Assembly (NCBI GenBank): GCA_964644555.1
Contig: CAZXWI010000006.1
Location: 1 to 31,544, forward strand
Origin: RUG14186 sp964644555
GTDB lineage: Bacteria; Bacillota; Clostridia; Eubacteriales; Anaerofustaceae
DNA: 31,544 nucleotides
Direction of reading: 5' to 3'
Within the stretch, counting starts at the first letter, position 1; each line of letters begins with the position of its first letter. The translations under genes and the position numbers were made by a program. Below, piece after piece: positions 22,785 through 31,536 of this stretch. Under the pieces are notes generated by a model, which did not search any database, was not told the DNA's origin, and saw only the letters and a list, made by a program, of their open reading frames with translations.

Positions 22785-24128
22785 ATGAAAACGAATGTAT
22801 CTCCGGCAAGAACTTGCGCATATAAAATACTTTATGATGTAATGATAGAAAAGGCTTTTTCCAATATTTCGGTAAATAAGCATTTGAATACTTCGGTAAA
22901 AAATATTTCCGATAGGACATTATGTGTAAACATTGTATACGGAACATTGAAGAAAAAGAATAAACTCGAAGATGTAATAACAAAACTTTCGAAAATATCT
23001 TACGATAAAATAGATTCCAAAATAAAAATAATTTTGATGATGAGCTTATACCAGCTGTTTTATCTGAAAAAAGTTCCCGATTATGCCTTGATAAATGATG
23101 CCGTCAGCATGAGCAAGTTTTATGCGGGGCAAAGCACCACAGGGTATGTAAATGCTGTTCTTAGAAGTGCTCAAAGGCAAAAGGGGGATCTGATTAAGAT
23201 GCAGGATTCTTTTGAAGATAAAATGCATATCGATTACGGATTTGCTCCTTGGATGGTAAACCTTTTAAAGGAAGATTATTCAAAAGAGTTTTTACTCAGC
23301 TATGCAAAGTGCTGTGAAGAATCAGCACCTGTTACGGTGAGGGTAAACAATTTATTGATAAGCGATGATGACCTCATTAAAAAATTATCCGAAGAAGATA
23401 TAAAGAGCGAAAAAACATATGTGCCCGGTGTAATTAAAATAAACAGCGGTGTGAATGTGTTTGCAAGTGCGGCATACAAATCGGGGTATTTCTTCGCTCA
23501 GGATATTTCCGGAGCAATAAGTTCGTATGCTATGGGATTTAGCCAAGAAACCGAAATTATTGATTTATGTGCTTCTCCCGGAGCGAAAAGCTTTAATGCG
23601 GCGATTTTAAGCGGCAATTCAAAGATTCTTTCATGCGATATAAGCAAAAACAAATTGCAACTTTTAAAACAAAGTGCTTATCAAATGAAAATGAGCGGCA
23701 TACGCACAATGAGATGCGATTCTACCGAAACGAATCCCGAATTTTTAAACAGATTCGATAATGTAATTTGTGATGTGCCATGCAGCGGAATGGGTGTAAT
23801 AAGAAGAAAACCCGAAATTTTATATAATGCTTCGCAATCCCATATGAGGGAACTGCATTCACTACAAACGGCAATATTCTCAAATGCCGTAAAGTATGTT
23901 AAAAGAGGCGGAAGTATTATTTATTCCACTTGCACTATAAACAAAAATGAAAACGAGAGGGTGGTGGACGAGATATTAAGGCAGCAATCAAATGTTTCGC
24001 TCCAACCCATAACATTTGATTTTGAGCTTAGTTCCCCCCATCCAGAGATGAAAGACGGGCTACTCAATCTTAATCCGTTGTATGACGGAAGCGACGGTTT
24101 TTTCATGGCAAAATTAGTAAAGAAATAA
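22785..24128 (+). CDS. rsmB: 16S rRNA m5C967 methyltransferase RsmB
   Basis: 447 residues. An N-terminal NusB-like helical domain (about 1-140; ARTCAYKILYDVM, VNAVLRS) is followed by an RsmB/NOP methyltransferase domain. The SAM site is DLCASPGAKSFNAA, the usual APGGK changed to SPGAK. The two cysteines of the mechanism are present: C333 in CDVPCSGMG and C383 in YSTCTIN. It methylates C967 of 16S rRNA with SAM. The ribosome site before the ATG is weak (TTGGTG). First gene of the rsmB-rlmN-prpC-prkC-rsgA series; def and fmt, often upstream, are absent. Confidence 0.94.
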   Translation: MKTNVSPARTCAYKILYDVMIEKAFSNISVNKHLNTSVKNISDRTLCVNIVYGTLKKKNKLEDVITKLSKISYDKIDSKIKIILMMSLYQLFYLKKVPDYALINDAVSMSKFYAGQSTTGYVNAVLRSAQRQKGDLIKMQDSFEDKMHIDYGFAPWMVNLLKEDYSKEFLLSYAKCCEESAPVTVRVNNLLISDDDLIKKLSEEDIKSEKTYVPGVIKINSGVNVFASAAYKSGYFFAQDISGAISSYAMGFSQETEIIDLCASPGAKSFNAAILSGNSKILSCDISKNKLQLLKQSAYQMKMSGIRTMRCDSTETNPEFLNRFDNVICDVPCSGMGVIRRKPEILYNASQSHMRELHSLQTAIFSNAVKYVKRGGSIIYSTCTINKNENERVVDEILRQQSNVSLQPITFDFELSSPHPEMKDGLLNLNPLYDGSDGFFMAKLVKK

Positions 24129-24137
24129 GGAGTACTT

Positions 24138-25181
24138 ATGGCTTTAGAGAAACAAGTATTGTTTGATCTGAATGACGAAGTAATCGAAAATACAGTAACA
24201 GCGGAATTCAAACAACCGAAATTTCGAGCAAAACAGCTTAAGGAATGGATTTTAAAGGGATATGAATTTTGTGAAATGAGCAACCTTCCGAAAGGATTTA
24301 GAGATGCTTTGCAAGAAAAGTACAATCCTCTTTCGTTGACATACGAATACAAGATGGTGGAAAATAAGACGGATACTACAAAGTATTTGTTCAAAACAAA
24401 AGATGACATCATCATAGAATCCGTAGGGCTTATTTATGACGGAAAACTCACCGTATGCGTGTCAACTCAGGCAGGTTGTGCAATGGGCTGTAAATTCTGT
24501 TCTTCAACGGTAGGTGGGCTTATCAGAAACTTAACAGCCGATGAAATGGTTGCGCAATTGGTTTTGGCAAGTAAGGATAAGGGGCTTAGCGTTAATAATA
24601 TCGTATTGATGGGCAGCGGAGAACCTCTTAACAATTATGATAATGTCAAAGAATTTATAGATTATATCACAAAGCCCGATACCCTTAATATCGGAATTCG
24701 TCATATTACGCTTTCAACTTGCGGCTTAGCAAAGGGCATAGATCGAATGTGTGAAGATAAATTGTTTGTTAATTTATCGCTTTCTTTGCATAGTGCTGTA
24801 AGCGAAATACGAAAAAGCATAATGCCCGTTGAAAACGCATGTTCTTTTACCGAAGCGTTTGAAGCTTGCTGTAGATTCAGAGAAGCTTCGGGAAGAAGAA
24901 TAACCCTTGAATATTGCGTAATAGAGGGGATAAACGACGGAGAAGAAAGCGCAAGGGCATTATTTTCTTTAATGAAAGGCACTGATGCCGAAGTCAATTT
25001 GATAGATTACAACAAAAAAGAGGGTTACCTCAAACAGAACTCAACTTCTGCGGCAGATGAATTTGCAAAGAAACTTAAAAAGTATAAAATAAATTATACG
25101 CTTAGGCGCAGACTCGGCAGCAGCATAAATGCGGCTTGCGGACAGCTTAAGAGCAGGTATTTGAAAGGTGAATCGAAATGA
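24138..25181 (+). CDS. rlmN: Dual-specificity rRNA/tRNA adenine-C2 methyltransferase RlmN
   Basis: 347 residues. A radical-SAM enzyme that methylates A2503 of 23S rRNA and A37 of some tRNAs. The 4Fe-4S motif is QAGCAMGCKFCSS (C114, C118, C121). LMGSGEPLNNYDN is typical, and the methyl-carrier cysteine near the C-terminus is C334 (NAACGQL). AAGGAG precedes the ATG nine bases after the rsmB stop. The stop overlaps the next gene by four bases (ATGA). Confidence 0.97.
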   Translation: MALEKQVLFDLNDEVIENTVTAEFKQPKFRAKQLKEWILKGYEFCEMSNLPKGFRDALQEKYNPLSLTYEYKMVENKTDTTKYLFKTKDDIIIESVGLIYDGKLTVCVSTQAGCAMGCKFCSSTVGGLIRNLTADEMVAQLVLASKDKGLSVNNIVLMGSGEPLNNYDNVKEFIDYITKPDTLNIGIRHITLSTCGLAKGIDRMCEDKLFVNLSLSLHSAVSEIRKSIMPVENACSFTEAFEACCRFREASGRRITLEYCVIEGINDGEESARALFSLMKGTDAEVNLIDYNKKEGYLKQNSTSAADEFAKKLKKYKINYTLRRRLGSSINAACGQLKSRYLKGESK

Positions 25182-25903
25182 AGAGCGTATCACTGAGTCA
25201 TGTCGGCAGGATAAGACTTCAAAATCAGGATTCGATAATAAATCTTAAGGATCTCAAAGGAAATTACTTTTTCTGCGTTGCCGATGGAATGGGAGGCCAT
25301 AAGGCGGGAGATGTGGCGAGTAAAACATTGACCGACGAATTGGAAAAGTTTTTTAAAAAGTGTGATAAAAAGAGGTGCTTTGCCGACCCTACATATTTAA
25401 AAAACGAGATATTAGGCATAAACAAGCGAATCTTTTATCTATCGCAATCCGATAGCGACTACGAAGGAATGGGTACAACCTTGACTTTGTGCATTACCAA
25501 CGGAAAGCTTGTCAGAATATATCAAGTCGGCGACAGCAGAGCATATCTTATAAGAGATGGCGAAATATTGCGTTTAACCAAGGATCAGTCGTTGGTGCAA
25601 TATATGGTGGATACTAACCAAATAACCAAGGAAGAGGCACTCACTCACCCCGGAAGGCATGTAATACTGTCTGCCGTGGGCACAGAGGAAGATTTAAAGC
25701 TTGATATATATGATTGCAATATATATAAAGACGATAAAATACTCGTTTGCAGCGACGGATTGAGCGATTGTTTTAAGGACGAAGAAATTCTTGAAATAAT
25801 AAAGAAAGAACCGAATATGAAAAAATGCACTGCGGCATTGGTCAGCGAGGCTAACCACCGCGGAGGCAGTGATAATATTTCGGTAGTATTGTTTGAGGCA
25901 TAA
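25178..25903 (+). CDS. prpC: PPM-type Ser/Thr protein phosphatase PrpC/Stp
   Basis: 241 residues, usual size. It dephosphorylates PrkC and its substrates. Metal-binding motifs are in order: GRIRLQNQDS (D18), VADGMGGH (D36), VGDSRAYLI, LVCSDGLSD and GGSDNISVV. No membrane segment; cytoplasmic. Start overlaps rlmN by four bases and the kinase gene follows after three bases, so kinase and phosphatase are made together, as across Firmicutes. Confidence 0.96.
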   Translation: MKSVSLSHVGRIRLQNQDSIINLKDLKGNYFFCVADGMGGHKAGDVASKTLTDELEKFFKKCDKKRCFADPTYLKNEILGINKRIFYLSQSDSDYEGMGTTLTLCITNGKLVRIYQVGDSRAYLIRDGEILRLTKDQSLVQYMVDTNQITKEEALTHPGRHVILSAVGTEEDLKLDIYDCNIYKDDKILVCSDGLSDCFKDEEILEIIKKEPNMKKCTAALVSEANHRGGSDNISVVLFEA

Positions 25904-25906
25904 CTT

Positions 25907-27772
25907 ATGGATTTAACAGGAAAAATAATTGATAATAAATACAAGATAATTAAACTTATCGGTTCGGGTGGAATGGCAAAGGTATACAAAGCTTTGGATA
26001 TACGCCTTGACCGTTATGTGGCAATAAAGGTATTAAAGGAAGATTATTCCGATAATGAGCAATTCGTGAAAAAATTCATGAAAGAAGCTCAAGCTGATGC
26101 AAAATTGGCTCATCCGAATATAGTAAATGTGTATGATGTGGGTTCGTCAAAGGACATTAACTACATCGTTATGGAATATATGAGCGGCCCGAGCCTTAAT
26201 GATTATTTGGATGAAAAAGGTGTATTGTCAGCTCAGGAAACGGTGGATCTTATATATTCCATTGCTCTCGGCATTAATCATGCCCATGCCAACAAAATTA
26301 TCCATAGGGATATAAAGCCGCATAATATTTTAATGACACCATCTCATATGCCAAAGGTAGCGGACTTCGGTATTGCCGTTGCGGTATCTTCCTCGACACT
26401 TACAGCTACAGAGGACGGCTTAGGCAGTGTTCATTATGTTTCTCCGGAGCAGGCTAAAGGTGGCTTTTTAGATGAAAGAAGCGACCTTTATTCGCTGGGA
26501 ATAATGATGTATGAAATGCTTACGGGAGAACTGCCTTATGACGGCGATTCGCCTGTGGCGGTGGCTCTTATGCATGTGCAAAATACCGTGCAAAGTCCTA
26601 AGAATGTAAATAAGAAGATTCCCGACGGCGTTGCTCAAATCGTTTTGAATTTAACAAGGAAAAAGCCCGAAGAGAGATATCAAAGCGCAAGGGCATTGCT
26701 GGAAGCATTGAGAAAACTCAAAACCGATATTAATGCTGAGATTGCCCCGACATATAAAAGCGATGATATCCAAAGCCCGAAACCGTCAAAGGCAAAACCG
26801 AAACAGCCTAAAACCGTTAAACCGACTACGGTAAATAAAAAGAAAACAACGATAATTGCAATTTCCGTTGTGGCTGTGGTTTTGATAATAATGGCGGTAG
26901 TTGCGCTTATGCCACCGAAAATGGTTAAGGTGCCGAATTTTGTGGGTGCTACAAAAGAGGGTGCCGAAACTTTAGCTAAAGAAAATTCATTGAAAATCGA
27001 GATAACAAAATATGTCAACAGTCCCACCGTGCCTGAAGGCAAGATTGCCAAGCAGGACTTGGATGCAGGAAGCGAAGTAAAAGCAAGGACAGTGGTGGAA
27101 TTGTATGTCAGCTTAGGACCTAAGATTGTGGAAGTGCCGAATGTGGTGGATTCTTACGAGCAGGAAGCCGTGGATGAGCTGACAAAAGATAATTTCATCG
27201 TTAAAGAAATAAAGTATGAATTCAGTGATGAATACGAAAAAGGTATCGTTATACAGCAAAACCCCTCCGGAGGCACAAAAGCTGCCGAAGGTACGGAAAT
27301 AACCTTGTATGTAAGTAAGGGTAAAGATGTGGTCAGCGTGCCGAAGCTTTTGGAGAAAACCGTTGACGAGTGCCGATACTTGCTTTCGGAGGCAGGACTT
27401 GTACTTCGAAATATCGAATATGATACGAGTGATTCCATAGCGAGAAATTTGGTAATGTATCAAACTCCTGTAGCTTTCAGCATGGTTGATAGAAACACGG
27501 CTGTGGATATTGTGGTAAGCTTGGGTAAACTTATAGAAAAACAAATCACGGTAGATACGGCAAAATATGCCTCCGGAGTAAGCGGTGATACGGTGGATGT
27601 GAGAGTTGAATTCGGAGATTCATCGGATTCCATGCGAACCGTGTATACCAATGAAAATGCAGATAAAAAGAAGGCGATATCCGTTTCGGTGTCGGGAGTT
27701 GAGGGCATGACTTATTATTACCGCATATACATAAACGGAGTTCAAGCTAATGGTGGAGAAATCAAGTTTTAG
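25907..27772 (+). CDS. prkC: Hanks-type Ser/Thr protein kinase with PASTA domains
   Basis: 621 residues. The kinase domain (about 12-270) has GSGGMAKVY, K41 in VAIKVLK, HRDIKPHN (D135), DFG (D153) and SPEQA. A Pro/Lys-rich juxtamembrane stretch (280-313) precedes one transmembrane helix (about 315-335). Outside the cell are three PASTA domains (about 337-404, 405-472, 473-540), which bind peptidoglycan fragments or lipid II in homologues. A further ~80 residues form a beta-rich C-terminal domain of unknown role. The activation loop is Ser/Thr rich (SSSTLTATEDGLGS), fitting autophosphorylation. Known roles: cell-wall homeostasis, spore germination. Its stop shares a base with the rsgA start. 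Confidence 0.97.
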   Translation: MDLTGKIIDNKYKIIKLIGSGGMAKVYKALDIRLDRYVAIKVLKEDYSDNEQFVKKFMKEAQADAKLAHPNIVNVYDVGSSKDINYIVMEYMSGPSLNDYLDEKGVLSAQETVDLIYSIALGINHAHANKIIHRDIKPHNILMTPSHMPKVADFGIAVAVSSSTLTATEDGLGSVHYVSPEQAKGGFLDERSDLYSLGIMMYEMLTGELPYDGDSPVAVALMHVQNTVQSPKNVNKKIPDGVAQIVLNLTRKKPEERYQSARALLEALRKLKTDINAEIAPTYKSDDIQSPKPSKAKPKQPKTVKPTTVNKKKTTIIAISVVAVVLIIMAVVALMPPKMVKVPNFVGATKEGAETLAKENSLKIEITKYVNSPTVPEGKIAKQDLDAGSEVKARTVVELYVSLGPKIVEVPNVVDSYEQEAVDELTKDNFIVKEIKYEFSDEYEKGIVIQQNPSGGTKAAEGTEITLYVSKGKDVVSVPKLLEKTVDECRYLLSEAGLVLRNIEYDTSDSIARNLVMYQTPVAFSMVDRNTAVDIVVSLGKLIEKQITVDTAKYASGVSGDTVDVRVEFGDSSDSMRTVYTNENADKKKAISVSVSGVEGMTYYYRIYINGVQANGGEIKF

Positions 27773-28641
27773 TGAAACAGGGAATAATAATTAAAGGCAT
27801 CGGCGGATTTTACAGCGTTACCTATCAAGGTAATGTGTATGTATGCAAAGCTGCCGGAGCATTGCGAAACAAAAAAATAAAGCCTGTCTGCGGCGACAGA
27901 GTGCTGTTTGATGAAGAAAAACATGGCGATTATCTCATAGAGGATATTCTGCCGAGAGATAACTACATAGTCCGTCCGCCTGCTGCGAATGTTACGAAAA
28001 GCGTTATCGTTTGCGCAATAAAGACACCTCAAATAGATTGGCTTCTTTTGGATAAGCTTTTGATAGACAGCAGAATTTGCAATACCGAAGTAATCCTATG
28101 CATGAGTAAATGCGATTTGGCAAATAAGGCCGAAATTAAGTTTATTACCGACAATTATTCCGAAGTTATTGATAACATCGTGTTTACCAGCAGTGTAAAT
28201 GATGAGGGTATAGACGCATTAAAGAAGCTTTTATCGGGCAGTGTCAGCCTTATGAGAGGTGTTTCGGGAGCGGGGAAGACATCGCTTCTCAATAAACTTT
28301 GCCCCGATGAGTTCAGAGAAACCGGAGAATTGAGCCGAAAGATTCAGCGAGGGAAAAACACCACAAGGCATACGGAACTTATCATGATAGATGATGACAG
28401 TTATATATTGGATACTCCCGGTTTCTCCGATTTTGAATTGAGGGATATTGACGAAGAGAACTTATGGAAACACTATCCCGAATTTTACGAATATTCGGAA
28501 TGTAAGTATATGAACTGCGTTCATATGAACGAACCGGAGTGCGGAGTAAAGAATGCCGTGGAAGAGGGTAAGATAAGCTCTCTTAGATACGATAATTACA
28601 AAAAACTTTACGAAGAAATAAAAAAGAAAAAGAAATATTAA
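27772..28641 (+). CDS. rsgA: Ribosome small-subunit-dependent GTPase RsgA
   Basis: 289 residues from a GTG start that overlaps the prkC stop by one base (TAGTG), with GGTGGAG upstream. It is a circularly permuted GTPase acting late in 30S assembly. Order: OB-fold (1-70), G4 SKCD (112-115), G1 GVSGAGKT (163-170), G3 DTPG (214-217), and zinc ligands C244, C249, H251, C257 (CKYMNCVHMNEPEC). Its place after prkC is conserved in Firmicutes; in some species it is a PrkC substrate. rpe, often next, is absent. Transcription ends at 28649-28680. Confidence 0.96.
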   Translation: MKQGIIIKGIGGFYSVTYQGNVYVCKAAGALRNKKIKPVCGDRVLFDEEKHGDYLIEDILPRDNYIVRPPAANVTKSVIVCAIKTPQIDWLLLDKLLIDSRICNTEVILCMSKCDLANKAEIKFITDNYSEVIDNIVFTSSVNDEGIDALKKLLSGSVSLMRGVSGAGKTSLLNKLCPDEFRETGELSRKIQRGKNTTRHTELIMIDDDSYILDTPGFSDFELRDIDEENLWKHYPEFYEYSECKYMNCVHMNEPECGVKNAVEEGKISSLRYDNYKKLYEEIKKKKKY

Positions 28642-28648
28642 TTAAGTG

Positions 28649-28680
28649 AAAGACAGCAAACAGAAATGCTGTCTTTTTTT
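28649..28680 (+). terminator. Terminator of the rsmB-rsgA operon
   Basis: AAAGACAGCA (28649-28658) pairs with TGCTGTCTTT (28667-28676), followed by further T: a classic intrinsic terminator directly before the next promoter. Confidence 0.9.
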
Positions 28681-28689
28681 CTGACAAAA

Positions 28690-28723
28690 TTCGACAAAAT
28701 TTTGATGCGAAAAAGTGTATAAT
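28690..28723 (+). promoter_or_regulatory. Candidate Spo0A-activated promoter before the 89-residue gene
   Basis: TTCGACAAAA (28690-28699) is, on the other strand, TTTTGTCGAA, matching the Spo0A box. It contains TCGACA, a near-consensus -35 (28691-28696). Exactly 21 bases separate it from TATAAT (28718-28723). Long 21-22 base spacers with a Spo0A box over the -35 are known for spoIIE and spoIIG promoters. A degenerate copy (CTGACAAAAT) lies 10 bases upstream. Confidence 0.55.
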
Positions 28724-28750
28724 TATGTTTCGTATAGAGAGGAAGATGGG

Positions 28751-29020
28751 ATGAACATGTTTATAGAAGCGAATTATTACAAAATGTCGGAGGATATTTC
28801 AAGGAATAAAAAAAGTGAGTATGTAGAGTTGTTTGATAAGATTAAAGCTTACGAAAAAGAATTATACGGAAAAATGGACGAGGGATGTAAAGTTTTACTT
28901 AATAATTATATTGATATATGCACCGAATTATATTTGATGTATGAAAAGGACGGTTATGTCGCAGGGTTTCGAAACGGTGCTTTGTGTATGATAGATATAC
29001 TAAGAGAGAAGATAAAATAA
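28751..29020 (+). CDS. Small DUF6809-like protein upstream of spoIIE
   Basis: 89 residues from the ATG at 28751, with AGAGAGGA ending seven bases upstream; upstream in-frame codons run into the promoter and are unlikely. The protein is helical and acidic/basic mixed. The C-terminal YVAGFRNGALCMIDIL resembles the GFRxGARLM segment I associate with DUF6809, a clostridial family of unknown function; this is a tentative match. No signal or membrane segment. It lies 82 bases before spoIIE, on the same strand, behind a Spo0A-type promoter candidate, which suggests expression early in sporulation (inference). Confidence 0.65.
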   Translation: MNMFIEANYYKMSEDISRNKKSEYVELFDKIKAYEKELYGKMDEGCKVLLNNYIDICTELYLMYEKDGYVAGFRNGALCMIDILREKIK

Positions 29021-29046
29021 GCATTGTATTTTAAAAGAGTTCTTTA

Positions 29047-29080
29047 TTCTACAAATTATTTAATGAGAGCTTGATATCAT
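29047..29080 (+). promoter_or_regulatory. Candidate Spo0A-activated promoter of spoIIE
   Basis: TTCTACAAA (29047-29055) differs at one base from the Spo0A box seen at 28690. TCTACA (29048-29053) and TATCAT (29075-29080) are again separated by exactly 21 bases, the spacing reported for the spoIIE promoter of Bacillus subtilis. The spoIIE ATG follows 22 bases later. Confidence 0.5.
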
Positions 29081-29102
29081 TAACAAAAAAACGAGGATCA
29101 TC

Positions 29103-31484
29103 ATGAATTTGGAACGTTCAAAAAATTTTGCTAAGGACAAGCTCGCTGCTTTGTTGGGAAGAAATAAAATACATATGCGATATGAACGAAAAGCCTTAAA
29201 TTTAAGCTATAGAAGTTTGTTTTGTATGATTATGTGCATCATATTGCCACTCGCTCGGACGGATTCGGGAGTGTATGTATTTTTGTGGTCATATTTGGGA
29301 TACACCTGCATAAAAAAACGGAAAGAATATATGTTCTTCGGGCTGCTGTGCAGCATTGTGCCGTTGTTTACATTCGGCTTATTTGATTCTTTGAGGTGCT
29401 TAGTGCAGTTTGGGTGTATGCTGTTATACCCTTATATAGTCAGAGGAGAGCTTAATATTCTTTCTGCAGCGTTCTATACGGCTTCGGTAACGCTGATATT
29501 GTCATTAGGTATGGCATTTTTAGAAGGTGCAATGCTTATTGGGATAATATATTGCCTGTGCGAATCCTTATTATGTATATGCTTTGTGCCTATATTGTCG
29601 AGGGCTATGGATTGCGTGGATAATTTGAAAAACAAAACAGTGTTTACCACTCAAGACAGTTTATGCATATGCGTTTTGTTGTCAAGCATTATTTCTTCGT
29701 TATGCAATTTAAATGTTTTCGGAGTGAATATTTCATTGGTGCTTTCCGTTGTGTTGATAGGGCTTTGCGTGGCTTCTGTGGGAGATGCTTCGGCACTTTT
29801 TATGAGCGTTATGTGCGGAGTGAGCCTTTGTGTGTTTGCGAAGTTCAGTTTTTCCTATACAGCACTCTTATGCATCGGTTGCGTGGTGGGAATTATGTTT
29901 CGTGATTTGTCGGCATTTACATCATTGGCAATGCTGTTGTTTTCATTGGTAATGGGTTCGTTTATGCTATACGATATAAATGTTGCCGTAAAGTGTGCGA
30001 TTGCGTGCGGAATCGGGTGCTCGGTAGCATTATTTACTTATAAATACATCGGAGAATTTGTGAAGAAAGTAAAAAACAATAATGCCATTACTCCCATTGC
30101 GCTGAGTGAAACGATTACGAGTATTATAAAAGACGAAGTTATCATGCAAAAGAAAATGCTTGGTGAGTTATCGCGCAATATGGAGATGTGTGATGTTGCG
30201 GAATCGGGGGAAGTGGTCAAAACAATATGCAAGATGGTGGCAAGTGATGTATGTTCCGGCTGCGTTATGAAAACAAAATGCTGGGTGGATGAGTCAGATG
30301 ATACTTGCAATGTGTTTGACTCACTCATTAACAGCTGCATTGCAGATTCGGCGATTACTTATAACAATTTACCGAATCGCTTTATTACAAAGTGCGCACA
30401 CAATCAGGTGATGTTTAAGACAATATGCTCCATATGTGAAACATTTAAGCTAAAGCAGAATTATCGTCTTAAGCTTATGAGATTTAAAAGTATTATAAAC
30501 AACCAATTTTTACACCTTAACAGAATACTCGATAGAATGAACAGTAAAATTTCATCGGGAGTAAAGCTGAATGTGGCGGACAGCACAGAGGCATTAAATG
30601 CCCTGCAAAACGAGGGGATAAATACTTCGGAAGTATATGCCATGGAAAAGCCATCGAAAAAGCAAACCGTGATAATAAAATGTAAGGAAGCCCTAAGCGA
30701 TGTGGAAGCAAGAAAGACCGTGCCGATCGTTTTGGGCGAAGCTTTGGGGAAGAGCTTTACTTACGAACACAAAACCATACCCGATGAAAGAGCCGGTTCA
30801 TACAGCTACACTTATAACGAAGAGTATACTTATCGTTTATCGACAGGCTTTGCGTGCTGCTGCAAAGATACAAATATATATTCGGGGGATAAAAATTCCA
30901 ATGCGGTTTTGTCAAACGGTATGCATATGCTGGCAATTTGCGACGGAATGGGCTGCGGAAAGAAAGCAGGACACCAAAGCGAGAGAGTTCTTAATATGTT
31001 GGAAGAAATGTTAAATTGCGGCTACGACGAAACCGAAGCCATAGATATGGTAAATTCGATATTGGTGCTTGATGAAAGGGATGAGATATTTACGGCACTC
31101 GACTTGTTTTTGTTTGATTTGAACAAAGGCGTAGGAGAGTTCGTGAAAGCGGGAGCGAGTCCATCGTACATAAAAAGAGGTAACGAAACCCAGATAGTAA
31201 GTTTTGATACTCTACCCGTTGGAATATTGGAAGAAACGCATATAAAAAAAGGTCTTAAAAAGTTCCAAAAGGGTGATTACATATATTTTATGAGCGACGG
31301 ATTCTACGAGTGTATGAATAATAATGACGAACAAATTTCGGAATGTATACTCAAATATAACTACCGAAATCCACAAAAGATAGCGGATGCCATGTTTGAG
31401 GATGCAATTAACAACTCAAGCGGACGAGCCTCGGACGATGTTTCGGTAATGGTGGTAAAGGTAAGGCAGACCTCCTTGGCTTAA
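29103..31484 (+). CDS. spoIIE: Stage II sporulation protein E, serine phosphatase
   Basis: 793 residues, close to Bacillus SpoIIE (827). SpoIIE is a membrane PP2C-type phosphatase that dephosphorylates SpoIIAA and so activates sigma-F in the forespore; it also acts at the polar septum with FtsZ. The N-terminal third has about ten hydrophobic helices (about 35-320). The central region has the cysteine cluster typical of SpoIIE (CSGCVMKTKCW). The phosphatase domain (about 585-790) has ICDGMGCGKKAG (D614), AIDMVNSIL, FVKAGASPSYIKRG, LPVGIL and SDGFYE (D732). An ACGAGGA ribosome site precedes the ATG. It shows that the organism has at least part of the endospore pathway. The neighbours tilS, hpt and ftsH are not seen before the window ends. 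Confidence 0.96.
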   Translation: MNLERSKNFAKDKLAALLGRNKIHMRYERKALNLSYRSLFCMIMCIILPLARTDSGVYVFLWSYLGYTCIKKRKEYMFFGLLCSIVPLFTFGLFDSLRCLVQFGCMLLYPYIVRGELNILSAAFYTASVTLILSLGMAFLEGAMLIGIIYCLCESLLCICFVPILSRAMDCVDNLKNKTVFTTQDSLCICVLLSSIISSLCNLNVFGVNISLVLSVVLIGLCVASVGDASALFMSVMCGVSLCVFAKFSFSYTALLCIGCVVGIMFRDLSAFTSLAMLLFSLVMGSFMLYDINVAVKCAIACGIGCSVALFTYKYIGEFVKKVKNNNAITPIALSETITSIIKDEVIMQKKMLGELSRNMEMCDVAESGEVVKTICKMVASDVCSGCVMKTKCWVDESDDTCNVFDSLINSCIADSAITYNNLPNRFITKCAHNQVMFKTICSICETFKLKQNYRLKLMRFKSIINNQFLHLNRILDRMNSKISSGVKLNVADSTEALNALQNEGINTSEVYAMEKPSKKQTVIIKCKEALSDVEARKTVPIVLGEALGKSFTYEHKTIPDERAGSYSYTYNEEYTYRLSTGFACCCKDTNIYSGDKNSNAVLSNGMHMLAICDGMGCGKKAGHQSERVLNMLEEMLNCGYDETEAIDMVNSILVLDERDEIFTALDLFLFDLNKGVGEFVKAGASPSYIKRGNETQIVSFDTLPVGILEETHIKKGLKKFQKGDYIYFMSDGFYECMNNNDEQISECILKYNYRNPQKIADAMFEDAINNSSGRASDDVSVMVVKVRQTSLA

Positions 31485-31501
31485 AATATAATAGCAATAA
31501 C

Positions 31502-31536
31502 AAATAAAACACTTCAAACGAAGTGTTTTATTTATA
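31502..31536. terminator. Terminator after spoIIE
   Basis: A perfect 14-bp stem, AAATAAAACACTTC (31502-31515) with GAAGTGTTTTATTT (31520-31533), loop AAAC. It is A/T-flanked on both sides, so it could also work for a convergent gene beyond the window. Confidence 0.85.

Noticed and set aside
28715..28750. GTG start for the small gene before spoIIE
   Set aside because: It overlaps the -10 region of the promoter and has no ribosome site; the ATG at 28751 is well placed.
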